Shown one piece after another: positions 26,015-38,545 of a DNA stretch of 64,000 nucleotides (within the stretch, counting starts at the first letter, position 1; the number at the start of each line of letters is the position of its first letter). The notes beneath the pieces are model-generated. The model made no database searches. It had not been told where the DNA came from and saw only the letters and a list, made by a program, of their open reading frames with translations. The stretch is from Moringa oleifera. Lineage: Eukaryota; Streptophyta; Magnoliopsida; Brassicales; Moringaceae. The translations under genes were made by a program, and so were the position numbers. Location of the stretch: positions 2,728,001-2,792,000 of the forward strand of contig JAJFZO010000229.1 of assembly GCA_021397835.1 (NCBI GenBank). The letters are read 5' to 3'.

Positions 26015-29000
26015 TCAACCAAATGTTGCAATGAGGAAACCCTTGTAAATGCTCATAAACTTGGCCACAAATGCTGCAACATCATAAAGAGAAACAGTTA
26101 CAAAGCTGGCCGGCCAGTTAAAGAACACATCCTGAAAGCCTCAATTGTATTAAGGATGTTTCATTGAATTTATGCTCCAGCAACTGAATTTTATAAACTG
26201 ACTTGAACCTCAGCATCCATGATAAAGATTGATCAGTTTTATCTAATTTACAGTTTGCTTGACCAGAACTTTTTTAATTTTCCCATTCATAAGACTATAA
26301 CTAGCTACATTATTTATTGTTGTAGAGAATACCAGACTTTAGCAAGAGCAAACCAGCTCAAGCTCAGATGGCAGCCACTAACTACAGGTAAATTATCCAT
26401 TCTAGTTACCATCAACCATGTGCTACTTCTTAAGAATTGAAGAGAGGCATGTAATGTGCATCAAATGAATGAGTAACTACCAAAGAAGGTAATAGATGCT
26501 GATGGAGAAGCAGTAACTATCACAGTAGACATAGTGAAGTGACATCAAACAGAAATGAGAAACAAAGTCAATGAACCTAATACTAGAATAAAACATGATA
26601 TATTTCATATTTGCATGTAGCTCATTATAGTTCTATATTCTGAAGGAATATTTCAAGTACCTTCAATGTGAAATATGGCTTTCTGTCCAAGACGCATCCT
26701 GTGTTCCTGAAAATATGCAAGGATTTGAAGAGTCAAAAGCTTGTAGGACATGGTTTCCACGTCTACTATTGAGCAGCTAATAGCAGTGGCTCTCAGCGAT
26801 TTCAGGATAACTAGTTGCTCAAAAACCATTGTTAGTTAACACCAACCACGTACCCATTATGCAGAACAAATCAGCATTATCCCAACCACAACTTAGTTTG
26901 AATACACTTTTGTGGAAATGAAATAATTTAAAGGTCCACCAATTTTGTATCCCTGACTTCTGTCATCATATGGAATTGAATCATAATGATCGATTACAAC
27001 CTTTTCTTTCTTTCTATTTTTTTATTTCCCCTTTGTTTGTTTAGGTTATATCATTCTTATTAAGCACTCAATATTTTGAAATGTTCAGCGTAGGGAGGAC
27101 ATTCAGCGAAGGAGAAAATACACTGAAGGGAATCTTCAATTTGGAGGAGGTATATCTTTAGAATTTGTTGGTTCGGAGGTCAAAGAAGCAATCCGAGATA
27201 TATATGATACTGACTCTTATGATGACCACTGGAGGGCATGAACCATGAGTTGGTAAATAGCAAAGAAAGAGAAGTGCAGAAGCCCGAGCAGACCAGCCCA
27301 TGCAATACCAAGAACAATCAGAATAACAATGGATATGGAAAAATGGAAAATACTGGTGGAGCTTACATAGTATGCAGCCCAATGGCAGACTTCATGCTTT
27401 AACTCTGCATCCAGTTTCTTTAATAATTCATGAAGCAGTCTCTGGAAGAGAAACAGAAATTAAAGTCTGACAGTGTGAAAAAATTTCTCAGATTAATAAA
27501 CGAAATTAGAATTTCACCTTCAATATGATCTCCGGAGGAATACAATTGACTAGTAGTTCATACAACTTTCCCCGCACCTGAAAAAGCCTAAAGCATACAG
27601 GAAAAGGTTTAGTAGAAATTTATCAGGGTAAACATAAAGCCACATGCTAGCAATCTGTATTAGTGTCAAAATATTGAGTCACAAGATCAGATCAGCACTA
27701 ACCATCCACTTCTAATCAAACTTGGTGGAGAAGCCATTATTCTAAGCCTAATTTTTTCTTTCTTGCATGCCTTCTCCACATAGTGCCCTATACATCCTTA
27801 GGTGGCAAAATTTGAACACTTAAGTTGACATACTTCATCCAATTGGTATGCATAAATGCAACTCTACATGCAGACATAATAATACATAGAGAAACACATA
27901 CTTAAATGTACCTCTCAACTAGATGAATATGTAAGCAATAATGAAATTTAGCTCATAAAGGATTTTACAAGGAGAGGCTTCAATTGAGTTGCTCCATCAA
28001 CAAAGGGATCCACACCAATACTACAGTGACCTTACTAGAGGTACATGTGCAAGTAACTCTCTGAAGAATGGAAATTCTTAAATCTTTCAAAATGACAGGA
28101 AGAGGAACCAGGAAACAGGTGAGCTCTTGCAAGCTAATAGCAACAGTCTTCTAATTGGAGACACCAGGATCTGTCTGTATGGAAAAAAAACATCCAATTT
28201 TGGATGTTGATATCAATATGGAATGAATTTAAACTACACGTAATTCATCCTGGTGAAAAAGCAGAATACAACTAAATGATGAACAGGGAAATTAGAAGAC
28301 TAATCAATAAGTTAAAATTTTAAGACTGCTCAGTTCTCAGGATCCTCATTTTTGTGGCAAATTTTTTGTGTCACACTGCTATCATATGGTTCAAGAATTT
28401 GAAAGGTTGTACAGTTTTACAATGTTTGGCATGTAAATAAAAGCAAGTAGACCAAACCTTTTAGGGCTCTGCTCCTTCATTATGTCTGTTGCTATTTCAG
28501 AAATGTATTCCTCCCAGTCCATAGGCGATATTTCTTGGTTAATAGTAAAAGGATACCTAAAAATACAAAACAATAGATATAACATAGATATCTAGAAGCA
28601 TGCAATCCTATTTCAAGCAGTGAAATAAAGAAAAAGAAACCTAGTTGCCAAGTTTTGAATAGAAAAGGTAAGATGGAGATTTACTTCTGGACACGACAAG
28701 TCTCAAATGACAATATAGCTCTCCTCAAACTCCGATTTGACTTTGCTGCTATTCGAGCAGCAAACCCAGGGTGAAGTTGCAGTCCTTCTTTCTTCCCAAT
28801 GAACTCCAACACTTTCACAATCTGGTACACAAGAATTTTGAAAACATCATGTGATGCGAAAATGAAACAACACTTACAGTATCAGTCCAAAATCTACTTC
28901 GGCAGTATAGCAGACAAGCAATTCCAGAAACTGGAAGCCAAATAACTCGAGGATGAAAATATTTTATGGGAAACTCCCTCTGGTCAAGCAATTTGGCAAC

Positions 29001-31206
29001 ATGTATTTCACACATAAAATGTCTTCTGGAGGCTCCATCTTGCATTATTTTCTTTTTGAAATATTTACCAAGCCTATATTTGACCTCGCCTTGTCTGAAA
29101 ATGCATTTCCAAAGCTATGGCATATCCACCTTTCCGCTAATTTGCAAGCAGAACATACATAAGAGACACATCAAATGATCCTTGAATCCTAGCAAGAATT
29201 CAGTTTCCCCATTGGATTTATGAAAACCATACACAATCCCTTAAAGGTCGGAATGAATGCATCAATGAACTTGTTATAAATCACTGGCCTAATTAACCCA
29301 AAAGAATGTACATATTAATTCCACAAGTATTTCCCAAAGAACCCAAGAATTTCCCAGCACACACCAGCGTCAAAGGAGATTTTGCAATGAGTTTATGAAT
29401 GTTTCATAAAAACATCTAATGTTAACAAACTAGTAACTTTCTTTCCATTTTCATCTACCCGGGGAGAAGAAAAAAAGATTAGTTCCATTTGTATATGTCA
29501 GAGGATGAGTTGCTTTTCAATTTATTATTATTATTATTTTTTTTTAAAAAGAAAAAGCAGGTTATAAGACATTCACTACCTGTTCTTCTGAAGGTGCATT
29601 TATCCGAACATTCAGACAGCGAGACCGGATTGCCTCTGTAACCTTTGAAGAACTATTACAGCACAAAATTAACCGGCAGTATGCACTATATTTCTCCATT
29701 GTTCTTCGGAGAGAATGCTGAGCTTCTCGTGAAAGCTTGTCAACCTCATTGAGCACTAACACTGGTAATGCAAAAGAGGACTTATCAATAGAATATGCGG
29801 TTACTGATTAAGAAAAGAATGACAGCATGCTCAAACAACTAGGCTGCTTAACGATGCCCCTTAAATCAAACTTAAAAAAATGAAAAAGAAAGAAAAAAGG
29901 ACAAGAATGGATCCGTTAAAAAGACTAACAAATAAAAATTATAAAAACACATGAAGGTGGTCCAGAACTTCACACACAATTGAAAGTTAATGTAGTAATA
30001 AACTAAGAAAAACCTGACTGAACATCAATCAAATGGGAAGCATGTAAGGCATAAATACATTAATTGATGTTAAACCAGGCACGCTAAATAAGACAAATAC
30101 ATAAATGTTGTCTTCAGTTCCTGAAAAAATAGAGAAGACTGATTAAAGAACCACATATCGAACAAAATCATCCACATACAATCCAGTTTCCTTTCTGTTC
30201 TTCTTCCTGTGAAATAAAGAACAACTTGTATCAATTTTTAGTTGACTAATTTAACCTGAATCAGATTATCTTTTCAATTAGAAATATAACCTCACGGTGC
30301 ATTTTGGCATCTTAAAAGGCCTGGCAACATTACATCATACATAGCATGTAGACTACACAAGAAAAGATTAATCATCATAAATTGTTCAATGTGGGAAGTG
30401 GAAATTCTTTCACAAATAGAGGCAAACCTATTGCAATTTCATTTTTAAGAATTTGATTCCATGATCTTGTTCATCTTTAATAGCCCCATCTAGATGAATC
30501 AAAACAAGACAAACTTGCGCCGATGGACATTAAAAGAAAAATCTTGAAGTTTGAAGAAGAGATAAGAAAATTACCTTTATAACTTTTTCTCCCTTTTGTG
30601 TCAATCGGCCTGTTCTTAGCCATCTCTTTAATTATCTCCTGAACTATATATCTATCCTGAAATCCTACATCACTAGGAGTAAGTTCTACATGGTTTGTGC
30701 TTGATAAAGTGGTCAGCTCCAGATCAATTGTTCGACTCCCAGCCTGACACGTCATTAGAGGAAAATTAGAGGATGTCAAAAGTGTAAATGGAAGAAACAA
30801 AAGAAGGGAAAAGCAAAGGCAAAAATTTCAAAAAACCATTGGTTATGGGTTTTTGACAATGTTGTGCACTCTAAACAATTTAATACAATTCAATGAGAAT
30901 ATTTCTAAGATTGGATACAAATGTCTGGCAAACATGAAATAGTCAAAAGTTCAGACATCTCATACAATTTTTGGTAAAGATTGTATTTTCAAGCCATTTA
31001 CTACAAAAGAAACTGCTCAGGGCAAGCAAGTGATTGATCAAATATTTAACACATCTACAAGCTACAGCTGTTCACCCAAGATTTTCTTTAGTTGAATTTC
31101 CTTCTAAACAAAAAAACAAATGCCAAGTATTACTATTCCGTGAAATAACCAGGTGTCATGTTATTTTGATGAATAGCCATTCTAAAAGATGTACCCATCT
31201 TTCATT

Positions 31207-31290
<84 letters not shown>

Positions 31291-32370
31291 AGATGTACCC
31301 ATCGAGAAACTTTTCTAAAAAAGAAGAATCCCCCATAAACTATTCCTCTAACAACCATAAAGCGACTGCAATCAAGCAACTAATATTCAAAGTAACAGAG
31401 AATGATAAGATCAAACAATGAGAATAATGTTTCACCATGCTATAAGCATTGAGAAGTGATTTCCTTCAGCAAAATCACATCTGATAAGGAATAGTCTATA
31501 GCAAAACAATCTTAAAATTCCTCTAAAAATATCAATAGTAAACACATAAAGGTTAAAACTCACGTCGATTTTCCATGTTCTGTTCTCCACTTTCACCTGC
31601 AACCAAATTTGAAAAGGATTCATCCGTTGTCAGTCAGAGAACAGGAGCTCAACACCAATACCTCAACATTATGAAATAGAGCACATTGTCCCCAGTTCCA
31701 TAAAATATACTCAAAATTTCTTACTTCTTTTTGCTTCATTCTCTCTCTCTCTCTTTTTTTTTTCCCCCCCTGGCTAACCCACCAAAGCAGGAAACTCACC
31801 AGACAAAAGGCCACCCATCAAACTTGATAACTTGGATTTTTCTCATTTAACCAAACTCCTGCCACCTAACCCAAAGTAAGCCTTACACAATCTTTTAAGC
31901 AAGATAATGGATCCGAAACACAAAGGCAAAGTAAATAACTTAAATTTGCATTTTCTTTTATCTATCACTCCATCTTCACACTAATCAAACAAGGAGCCAA
32001 AAGCACCCCAAAAAAAAAAAGGTGAACAAATTAGTTTTAGGGGAAATTACTAAAAAAATGAGACCTTTTCAGCACTGGCTCCAAAAATTTGCCTGAGCAG
32101 AGCCATGATTAGGGTTTTCTTGCCCGAACCACTTGGGCCATAGAAGAGCAAGTGCGGGCAATCTTGCTCTGTGACCTGTGCCAAAATGGAAATAAGGGTT
32201 ACCAACCCTATAACTGAATTGATATGCGCTCATATAACCTCTACTCGTACGTATAAGTACATGTAAATATGTAGGTATCGAGGTACCAGTTTCTTGAGGT
32301 TCTGGGCGATATCCTCGTGGACCATGACCTGATCTAGGGTTTTAGGTCTGTACTTGTCCACCCACAACAT
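26015..32370 (-). CDS. RFC3: Replication factor C subunit 3 (clamp loader small subunit)
   Basis: Nuclear AAA+ ATPase subunit of the RFC complex, which loads the PCNA sliding clamp at primer-template junctions. Eleven exons: 32370-32287, 32175-32065, 31596-31564, 30743-30575, 29761-29580, 28821-28685, 28556-28458, 27587-27518, 27441-27367, 26706-26661 and 26073-26015. All are GT-AG and phases close to 354 residues, the normal length for plant RFC3. Start is MLWVDKYRPK, the usual RFC N-terminus. The Walker A loop GPSGSGKKT is at residues 41-49. The Walker B region VLVLNEVDKL (133-142) has the NEVD variant typical of this subunit. The SRC arginine-finger motif is at 179-181. The C-terminal collar domain ends with FLIATFG. 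No disruption is seen. An E2F-type site lies upstream. Confidence 0.96.
31210..31289. repeat. Compound microsatellite (TA)n(GATA)n
   Basis: About 18 TA units run straight into about 11 GATA units, inside RFC3 intron 3 (between exons 3 and 4). Confidence 0.95.
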
Positions 32371-32407
32371 CTTGAAAATGCTTACAAACTGACCGCAATC
32401 TGCTCAC

Positions 32408-32433
<26 letters not shown>
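32408..32433. repeat. (GA)n tract in the RFC3 leader
   Basis: A pure GA run lies 38-63 bp upstream of the RFC3 ATG. On the coding strand it is a CT-rich pyrimidine patch, common in plant core promoters and 5' UTRs. Confidence 0.85.
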
Positions 32434-32439
<6 letters not shown>

Positions 32440-32443
32440 CAAT

Positions 32444-32452
32444 GGCGGGAAA
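32444..32452 (-). promoter_or_regulatory. E2F-type site upstream of RFC3
   Basis: TTTCCCGCC on the coding strand, 74 bp upstream of the start codon. This matches the E2F/DP consensus (TTTSSCGC) that drives G1/S expression of DNA-replication genes in plants. A second match, TTTCCCGCGC, lies about 1.2 kb upstream at 33613-33622. Function is inferred from motif, position and gene type. Confidence 0.6.
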
Positions 32453-35275
32453 TAAAGGAACCAGTAAGAGGAGAAGCTCTTATGTAGGGCACGAAGAAAA
32501 CAAGTCCACTTTGAAGATGGCAACAGCTGGGTTTTAGAAAAAGTGCATTACATTATACAAATAAAATGAGAAAAAATATAAAATAAATATATGCATACTT
32601 ATCAGTAACTAAAATTATATTTAAAATTTTATTATATCAATTGTTTTAATTTTATTAGATGTAATTTATATTTTTTTTCAATTTTTTAAAATATATTTAA
32701 AAACTATTTAAAAATAACTTTAAAAAACTCATCTACTTCCTTATTATAATATGAAAAATCATCACAATTATTTTTAGAGGGAAAAAAACATCTACTTGGA
32801 AAATTCATATGAACTTGTTTCTAATTTTATATATATATATATATATATATCTCAAAAAAAGATGAGTTTTTTTGCTAATTTTAAATTATTTTTAAATTTT
32901 CAATGGTATCAAAAAATGAACCAAAACTTTGAATTATATTAGACCAAAAATCATGCGTAAAATTAAGACAAATTGATAAAATAAATTTTTAGGAAATTAA
33001 AACATAATTTTTTTTATTTAAGGTAAGATGAAACTATGCATTACAGTATCATAACTTAATATCGTGAAAGAGAGTTTGAGTTAAACTGAATGGCATTTAT
33101 GTAATAATTGCATGAACCCACGCTTAATGCAAAAAATACCAACTTTAACTTGTTTTAATATAAAATCATTTAATTAATCATATTAATTATTTGATTATAT
33201 GGTTTTTATAACTCCATTTAATTAATTGTATTAATTTGTTCAAACACCATCGTATGATTTATGATTTTGTGTATTAGTATTTCCAAATTTTTATTTTACT
33301 TATAATTATTAATAAAGCAGAATAAAATAATAATAATTATAATTGAAAAATCTTAGATATACATAACCTTTTGTAATATAAGATTATGCAATGTCGTTTC
33401 AATTCAATAATTCATACAATTAATTAAATAAATTATTTTAAGTTTTGTTGTTTAATTTGTTCGATACATATGAAGTATTTTTGAAACATATCTACGAAAT
33501 TTTTGAAGTTGAAATTTGGATGTGGGTTTGGATTTTGGTTTCCTCATGAAATATGAAAGTGAAATGAGACTGACTTAGACTACTCCTAAATTTCATTCAA
33601 TAATACCTACTTCTGCGCGGGAAAGAAAATATATATATATACATACATTTTGTGTTTAATATTTAAAACTACTTATTTTAATAAATATTAATAAAAAAAA
33701 TATAGTTAATTATATTAAAATATATATATTATTCATAATTTTAAATTAAATTTTATAAAAAAATTATATTTATTTAAAATTTATATTTTGATTAAATTCT
33801 CAATATGAAAGTTTTGTGTATAGTTTTCGTTAATATTAATGATTTTATACCACATAATATATGCATATGACTTCTAGTTTTATAATTACTTCAATACCTT
33901 TTTAAATACTATGAAAATAAATAAAATTTATTTTTTATTATTTTTTTAAATATTTATATTTTTATATGTTCTTATTAAAATGTATTAAAAAATAACATTT
34001 ATTTGTTTTCTTACTACTCAAAAGGATATTGAGGTGATTGAACAAATAACAATTAATAATAATAAAAATTGCAAACAAAAATTTCATATTAAAAATTTAA
34101 CAAAATTATAAAATTTAAATAAAAAAATTATAATTTTAATTTAAAATTATGAACAAAGTGCAAATCTTTCAAATAAAATTAACTCAAAAATATTATCTTA
34201 AGTTGCATTTATTTACAGCTCTGTAGATTACATAAACACCATAACTATAGACACTCAATTTTGTTTAGGTCACAAATAATAAAATTTTTTAAAATTATTT
34301 TTAAAATTAAGATTAAAAATTAAAAAATTAAAAATATTTATAGAAATATTATTTAAAAAAATAGAAAAGAAAACATGCATGCTGCATGCATGTTCTCTCT
34401 CTTATGTGTTCCACATTAATTCCATTTCCACGATTCTCGTCGTGTATTCTCTTTTTGGAAATTGAAACCTAATTTGTGAAGCTTTAAAGGATAGGAAGTG
34501 ATCATCGGCCAGGCAGCTCTTTAATCTGAGTGTATGCCACCGTTTCGACATCGGAGAGAAAGGTGGCCGTCTTAGGCGCAATTGGCAAGATTGGCCAACC
34601 CTTCGTCATTCTTAAATCTCACCCTCTCCCTCGTCTCAGTTCCGTGCAAAGTGCAAAACTATTATCCATGATTTAATTGAGAATCAGCAACAATGTCAAA
34701 TAGGATTAATGACGTAGCGAATTCACACGAATGCTCTTTATACTGACGCGTTGCACTGGACTACTGACTTTTCAAAAGGAGAATAAATCAATGGAGGTTT
34801 GATGCTCAACAGAAATGGCAAGTAAAAATTATATTAGACCATCTTCTCTCCCTGAAGAAAGTTGGTGCAATTCCATACCACCAGGTGATGGGAGGGACCA
34901 TATTTCTGAGAAAAACTCAGTTATTTTAGAAGAAAAGTTGCCATCACAAACATTTCAATTTGGTTTTCTGTCAGAAGGCAAACAGTTGATGACGATCATG
35001 TGGAATCGTCTTATTCTTTTCTACCCACCATGGATTACATGTATTGCCACCCTATATTATTCTAATTCACAAGTTCTAGCTGTACAAAGATTTGGCTCTA
35101 ACGAGCTTGGGCTTATCTCATAGCTTTTTTAGATCCAAGCTGAAGTTCAGAGCTGATAAGGTGGATACAATGAATTCAACCAATTGGCTTGCTTGATGAT
35201 CTTGATAAAGAATTCAACACTTACGTAATTAATGAAGAAGGTTCGAGAATGCAAAGGCTGAAGTAAAGTTGAGGT
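32453..35275. other. AT-rich intergenic DNA between RFC3 and copia element C
   Basis: Very AT-rich from 32570 to 34370, with (TA)n near 32829-32851. A GC-richer stretch at 34440-34800 looks like a promoter or 5' UTR. It is followed by an open frame from 34815 to 35123 (102 codons, MASKNYIRPS...) that I do not recognise. No other gene seen. Confidence 0.4.
34372..34394. promoter_or_regulatory. Palindrome with two RY motifs (CATGCATG)
   Basis: Perfect 11-bp inverted repeat (AACATGCATGC and its complement) around one base. It holds two copies of CATGCATG, the RY core bound by B3-domain factors in seed promoters. Function here is not shown. Confidence 0.45.
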
Positions 35276-35493
35276 TGTTAACCAAGATAATTAGAGAAGC
35301 TTATACTTAATTGTATGACTGGTTACAGCTGTTAGAATTAGTTGCTACGGTTTTGACACATGTATAGATCCTTATACTGGTTTGTGTATTTATACTCTGT
35401 TTGAATCAAATTGTATAGAGAGACAATTATACAGAAATCAGTTTTCTCTCCTTTGCTTCGTTCTCTCCTTCCCTGCATCTTATATTTTCTTAC
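35276..35493 (+). repeat. 5' LTR of copia C
   Basis: Begins TGTTAACCAAGATAATTA. The same block reappears after the purine tract at 49688. It ends just before the primer-binding site. A TATTTATA-like box lies near 35390. Confidence 0.75.
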
Positions 35494-35494
35494 T

Positions 35495-35506
35495 TGGTAT
35501 CAGGGC
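35495..35506 (+). other. Primer-binding site of copia C
   Basis: TGGTATCAGGGC directly after the 5' LTR is an initiator tRNA-Met type site with one change from TGGTATCAGAGC. Confidence 0.8.
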
Positions 35507-35544
35507 TTCCTCTTCCTCCTTTTCTTCTTCTTCTTCTTCTATCA

Positions 35545-37838
35545 ATGGCATCTAAACACACCTTTGGGTCAGCCACTTCCAATGCTCCACCAACTGCTCC
35601 AATGCAACAAAGTCCATTTTTAGCTGCTCAAACTCCGGCTGCTCCTTCAGTTTTTTTTCCTTCCTTCAATCAATACCTCTCACTATAAAGCCCTATTAGA
35701 ATCATTATTTGATCTAGAAGAATCAAATCCTTAATGTTGTCATGGCTCATGGCCTTGATGATGTTCTTGATGGGACCTGCCCTGTCCAACTCGTTACAAA
35801 GATGCTCTCCAGCAAGATCCAAACCTAGACTGTCAATTGTGGCAAAAATATAATCGCCTGATTATGAGTTGGATTTATGCTTCATTGAATGAAGGTATGA
35901 TTTACTCATATTGTTTCCTATAACACTGCTTATAAGATTTGGAATGTTGTGATTCAGATTTACTCTGCTTCTTTCATGGCTCCAATCACACAGTTGCGCA
36001 GTTTACTGCATACTTTGAAAAAGGGTGTTCTCCCAATTCAAGCTCATCTCCAAAGGATAAAAAAGTATCTGTAATAACCTGGCTGCAGTACGGGAGCCCC
36101 TTTTTAGGAATGATCACCTCATTTACTTGTTTGGAGTTCTTGGTCGTGAGTAAAATTCTTTTGTTACCTCAATCTATAATCGCCCTAACCAACCTTCAAT
36201 TGAAGAGATCCATTGTCTTATTTTGAGCTATGATTTTTGCATAGAAACTCAGAACTCTAATAAAGTTGTCGATCCTACTCAAGTTAATGTTATTAGGTAT
36301 AGTCCAAGCAAAAAATCTCACCAATGTTCTTCTCCATTCCCCCAATTATCACTCATTTCATTCAATATCAGAGCCTTACCACTCCTTTCTCAACAATATT
36401 CTTGGAACATTACAAGGTCCTCATTCTTTCAACAACCACAAAGCCCACCAAAAATTTACGGTGAGATCTGTAACAAGCCTGGTCACATCGCTTTTCACTA
36501 CTATCATCAAGCTAATCTTAGCTATCAACCCTCCTATAACCCCCAAAATTTTGACACCAATGCTCAGACTGTGCTTGAGTCCCAGATTTCCCTTCCAACT
36601 CCACATATTACTTTCAGTACAATCACAGATCCCAATTTTTTATATGGACTCTGATGCAATTCACCATATCACCCCAAACTAGAATGCCATGGCACAACCA
36701 AATCTATTAAGGCATTGAACAGGTGATAGTTGGAAATGGTAAGTCTGTACAGATTGCAAACATTGGTAATGCTACTCTAACCATAAATTCCTTTCCTTTG
36801 CATCTTAAAAATGTGCTGTACACTCCTTATCTTTCCCGTAGTCTTATAAATGTTACTAAACTCTGCTGTGGTAGCAAAGTTTATGTGAAATTCTTTTCTC
36901 ATTCCTTTCTTGCCAACTATCAGCTCACCAAGAAGGTCATACTCCAGGGCCTGCTTGATTGTGGTTTCTAACGAGGGTCATCTTCCAAGTACTCAAGCAC
37001 TCCCTCCACCTCTTCTCAGGTCCTCCTTAGAAGATCATCAAATTCAAATCTTTGGCACCAGCGTTAGGCCATCCTGCATTAGATATAGTCAATAAACTTC
37101 ATTTTTGTAATCCCTGCCAATGGACAAGAGCCTCAACTTTTTTTGATTTAATACATACTGATTTATGGGATGTTCTTCCTATCGTGTCTCTTAATGGTTT
37201 TCGTTATTTTCTATTATTCATTGATGATCATCTAAGATTTGCTTGGTATTATCTATTAAAAACAAAAAATGAAGCTTATCATATCTTTTTACAGTTTAAA
37301 TCTCTTGCAGACAGTCAATTTAATGCCAAAATTCATCATGTACTATCAAATTGGAATGGAGAGTTTCGTTCTTTATCATCTTTCTTCTCTAATTTAGGGA
37401 TTGATAATAGAGTCTCTTGCCCCTATACTTCTCATCAAAACGATCGTGTTGAAAGAAAGAATAGGCACATGGTTGAGGTGAGATTGTCAATGTTAGCTCA
37501 AGCTAGTATGCATCTTACTTTCTAGTTTCACGAATTTCCCATTGTTGCATATCTTTATGCATCACCGTATTCTCTTTTATATCATAGAACTCCCAACTAT
37601 ATGCAACTTCGTGTATTTTGTTGTTCTTGTTTTCCTTTCTTATGTCCCTATAACAAACACCAACTGCAATATGTGTCCACCGAGTGTATTTCTATAGGAC
37701 ACAGCTCTCATCATAAAGGCTACCTCTGCCTTAATCGATCCACAGGCTGTGTACATCTCTAGACATGTCATACTCAGTGAGACTTCTTTCCCTTACTCCA
37801 AGTCTAATCGTTCTACTCAACTCTCCTCCCCATCTATC
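35545..37838 (+). pseudogene. Copia C gag, protease and integrase (broken)
   Basis: Gag starts at the ATG 35545 (MASKHTFGSATS) and is soon disrupted. Later gag homology includes SICNNLAAVREPLFRND (about 36070-36120). A decayed zinc knuckle (ICNKPGHIAFHYYH, about 36465) and a protease-like FYMDSDAIHHITPN (about 36640) follow. The pre-integrase region is near 36723-37095. The integrase core lies at 37100-37520 with LIHTDLWD, FLLFIDDHLRFAWYYLLK and NDRVERKNRHMVE; the second catalytic Asp is changed (SNWNGEF). The segment ends in the Ser/Pro-rich linker SSPSIPS at the CCATC target site and continues in frame at 47897. Multiple stops; inactive. Confidence 0.8.
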
Positions 37839-37843
37839 CCATC

Positions 37844-38458
37844 TGTTAGAGCAGTAACAGATTTACGGCATTCATCAACATGAATAAATCATCCTAGTTT
37901 TCAGCAGCAAAAGAAACTAATCCAGCAAGTTATGTATATGTGCAACACATCTAAAAATAATTATCCACCAGTCACGCACACTAACACAACTATATTAATG
38001 TCGTTCGGTATGAAACCTACATCCACGGATGAATCCCTTCAAAACAGAGATTCAACAAATCCACTAAACAAGATTCAGTTCAAGGATACAATCAGAGGAA
38101 ATCAACTCGAGCTCAAATCCAACATTACTGCTATTTCTCTTGTCAAGAAGAATTCACAGACAAGATAGACTCAATCTGGATTATAAAACCTAGCCCCGAA
38201 GCTATCCAGTTTTCTTCTGAATTCTCTCTTTTTCTTACTCTCTTTTTCTTTCCTGTTTTCCCGCTCTGCACAACAGAAACAACTGCCTTCCCTTTTATAA
38301 GCCGTTTTAGCTATGCTTATGTGTCCCCAAATGAAGACCCAGTTGGATGCAAGCCTGCCAAGTCAGATAACATTTGCTTCCTTCCTCTTCTCACTTAATT
38401 GCATACGGCAACACATCAGCATAAAATCTGTTATTTTGCCCGGAAGCAGAACTCAACA
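37844..38458 (-). repeat. Complete LTR (3' LTR of the minus-strand half of the chimera)
   Basis: On the minus strand it begins TGTTGAGTTCTGC right after the purine tract AAGGTGGAGAT (38459-38469) and ends CTGCTCTAACA at the target duplication. A TATAAAAG box at 38292-38299 lies about 37 nt upstream of GGGAAAAC, the probable transcript start (R begins about 38262). Confidence 0.85.
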
Positions 38459-38545
38459 ATCTCCACCTTGCTTCCAGCAACAGAAAGAACCCAGTGGACA
38501 TGCAGCCTCTCTTACCCAGAATTAATTCATCATACTAAAAGGAAA

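Noticed and set aside
27158..27382. Minus-strand ORF overlapping an RFC3 exon boundary
   Set aside because: It runs from inside exon 9 of RFC3 into the intron; it is a shadow, not a separate gene.
34815..35123. 102-codon open frame MASKNYIRPS...
   Set aside because: No family recognised and no clear splice sites that extend it. It is mentioned only in the intergenic note.
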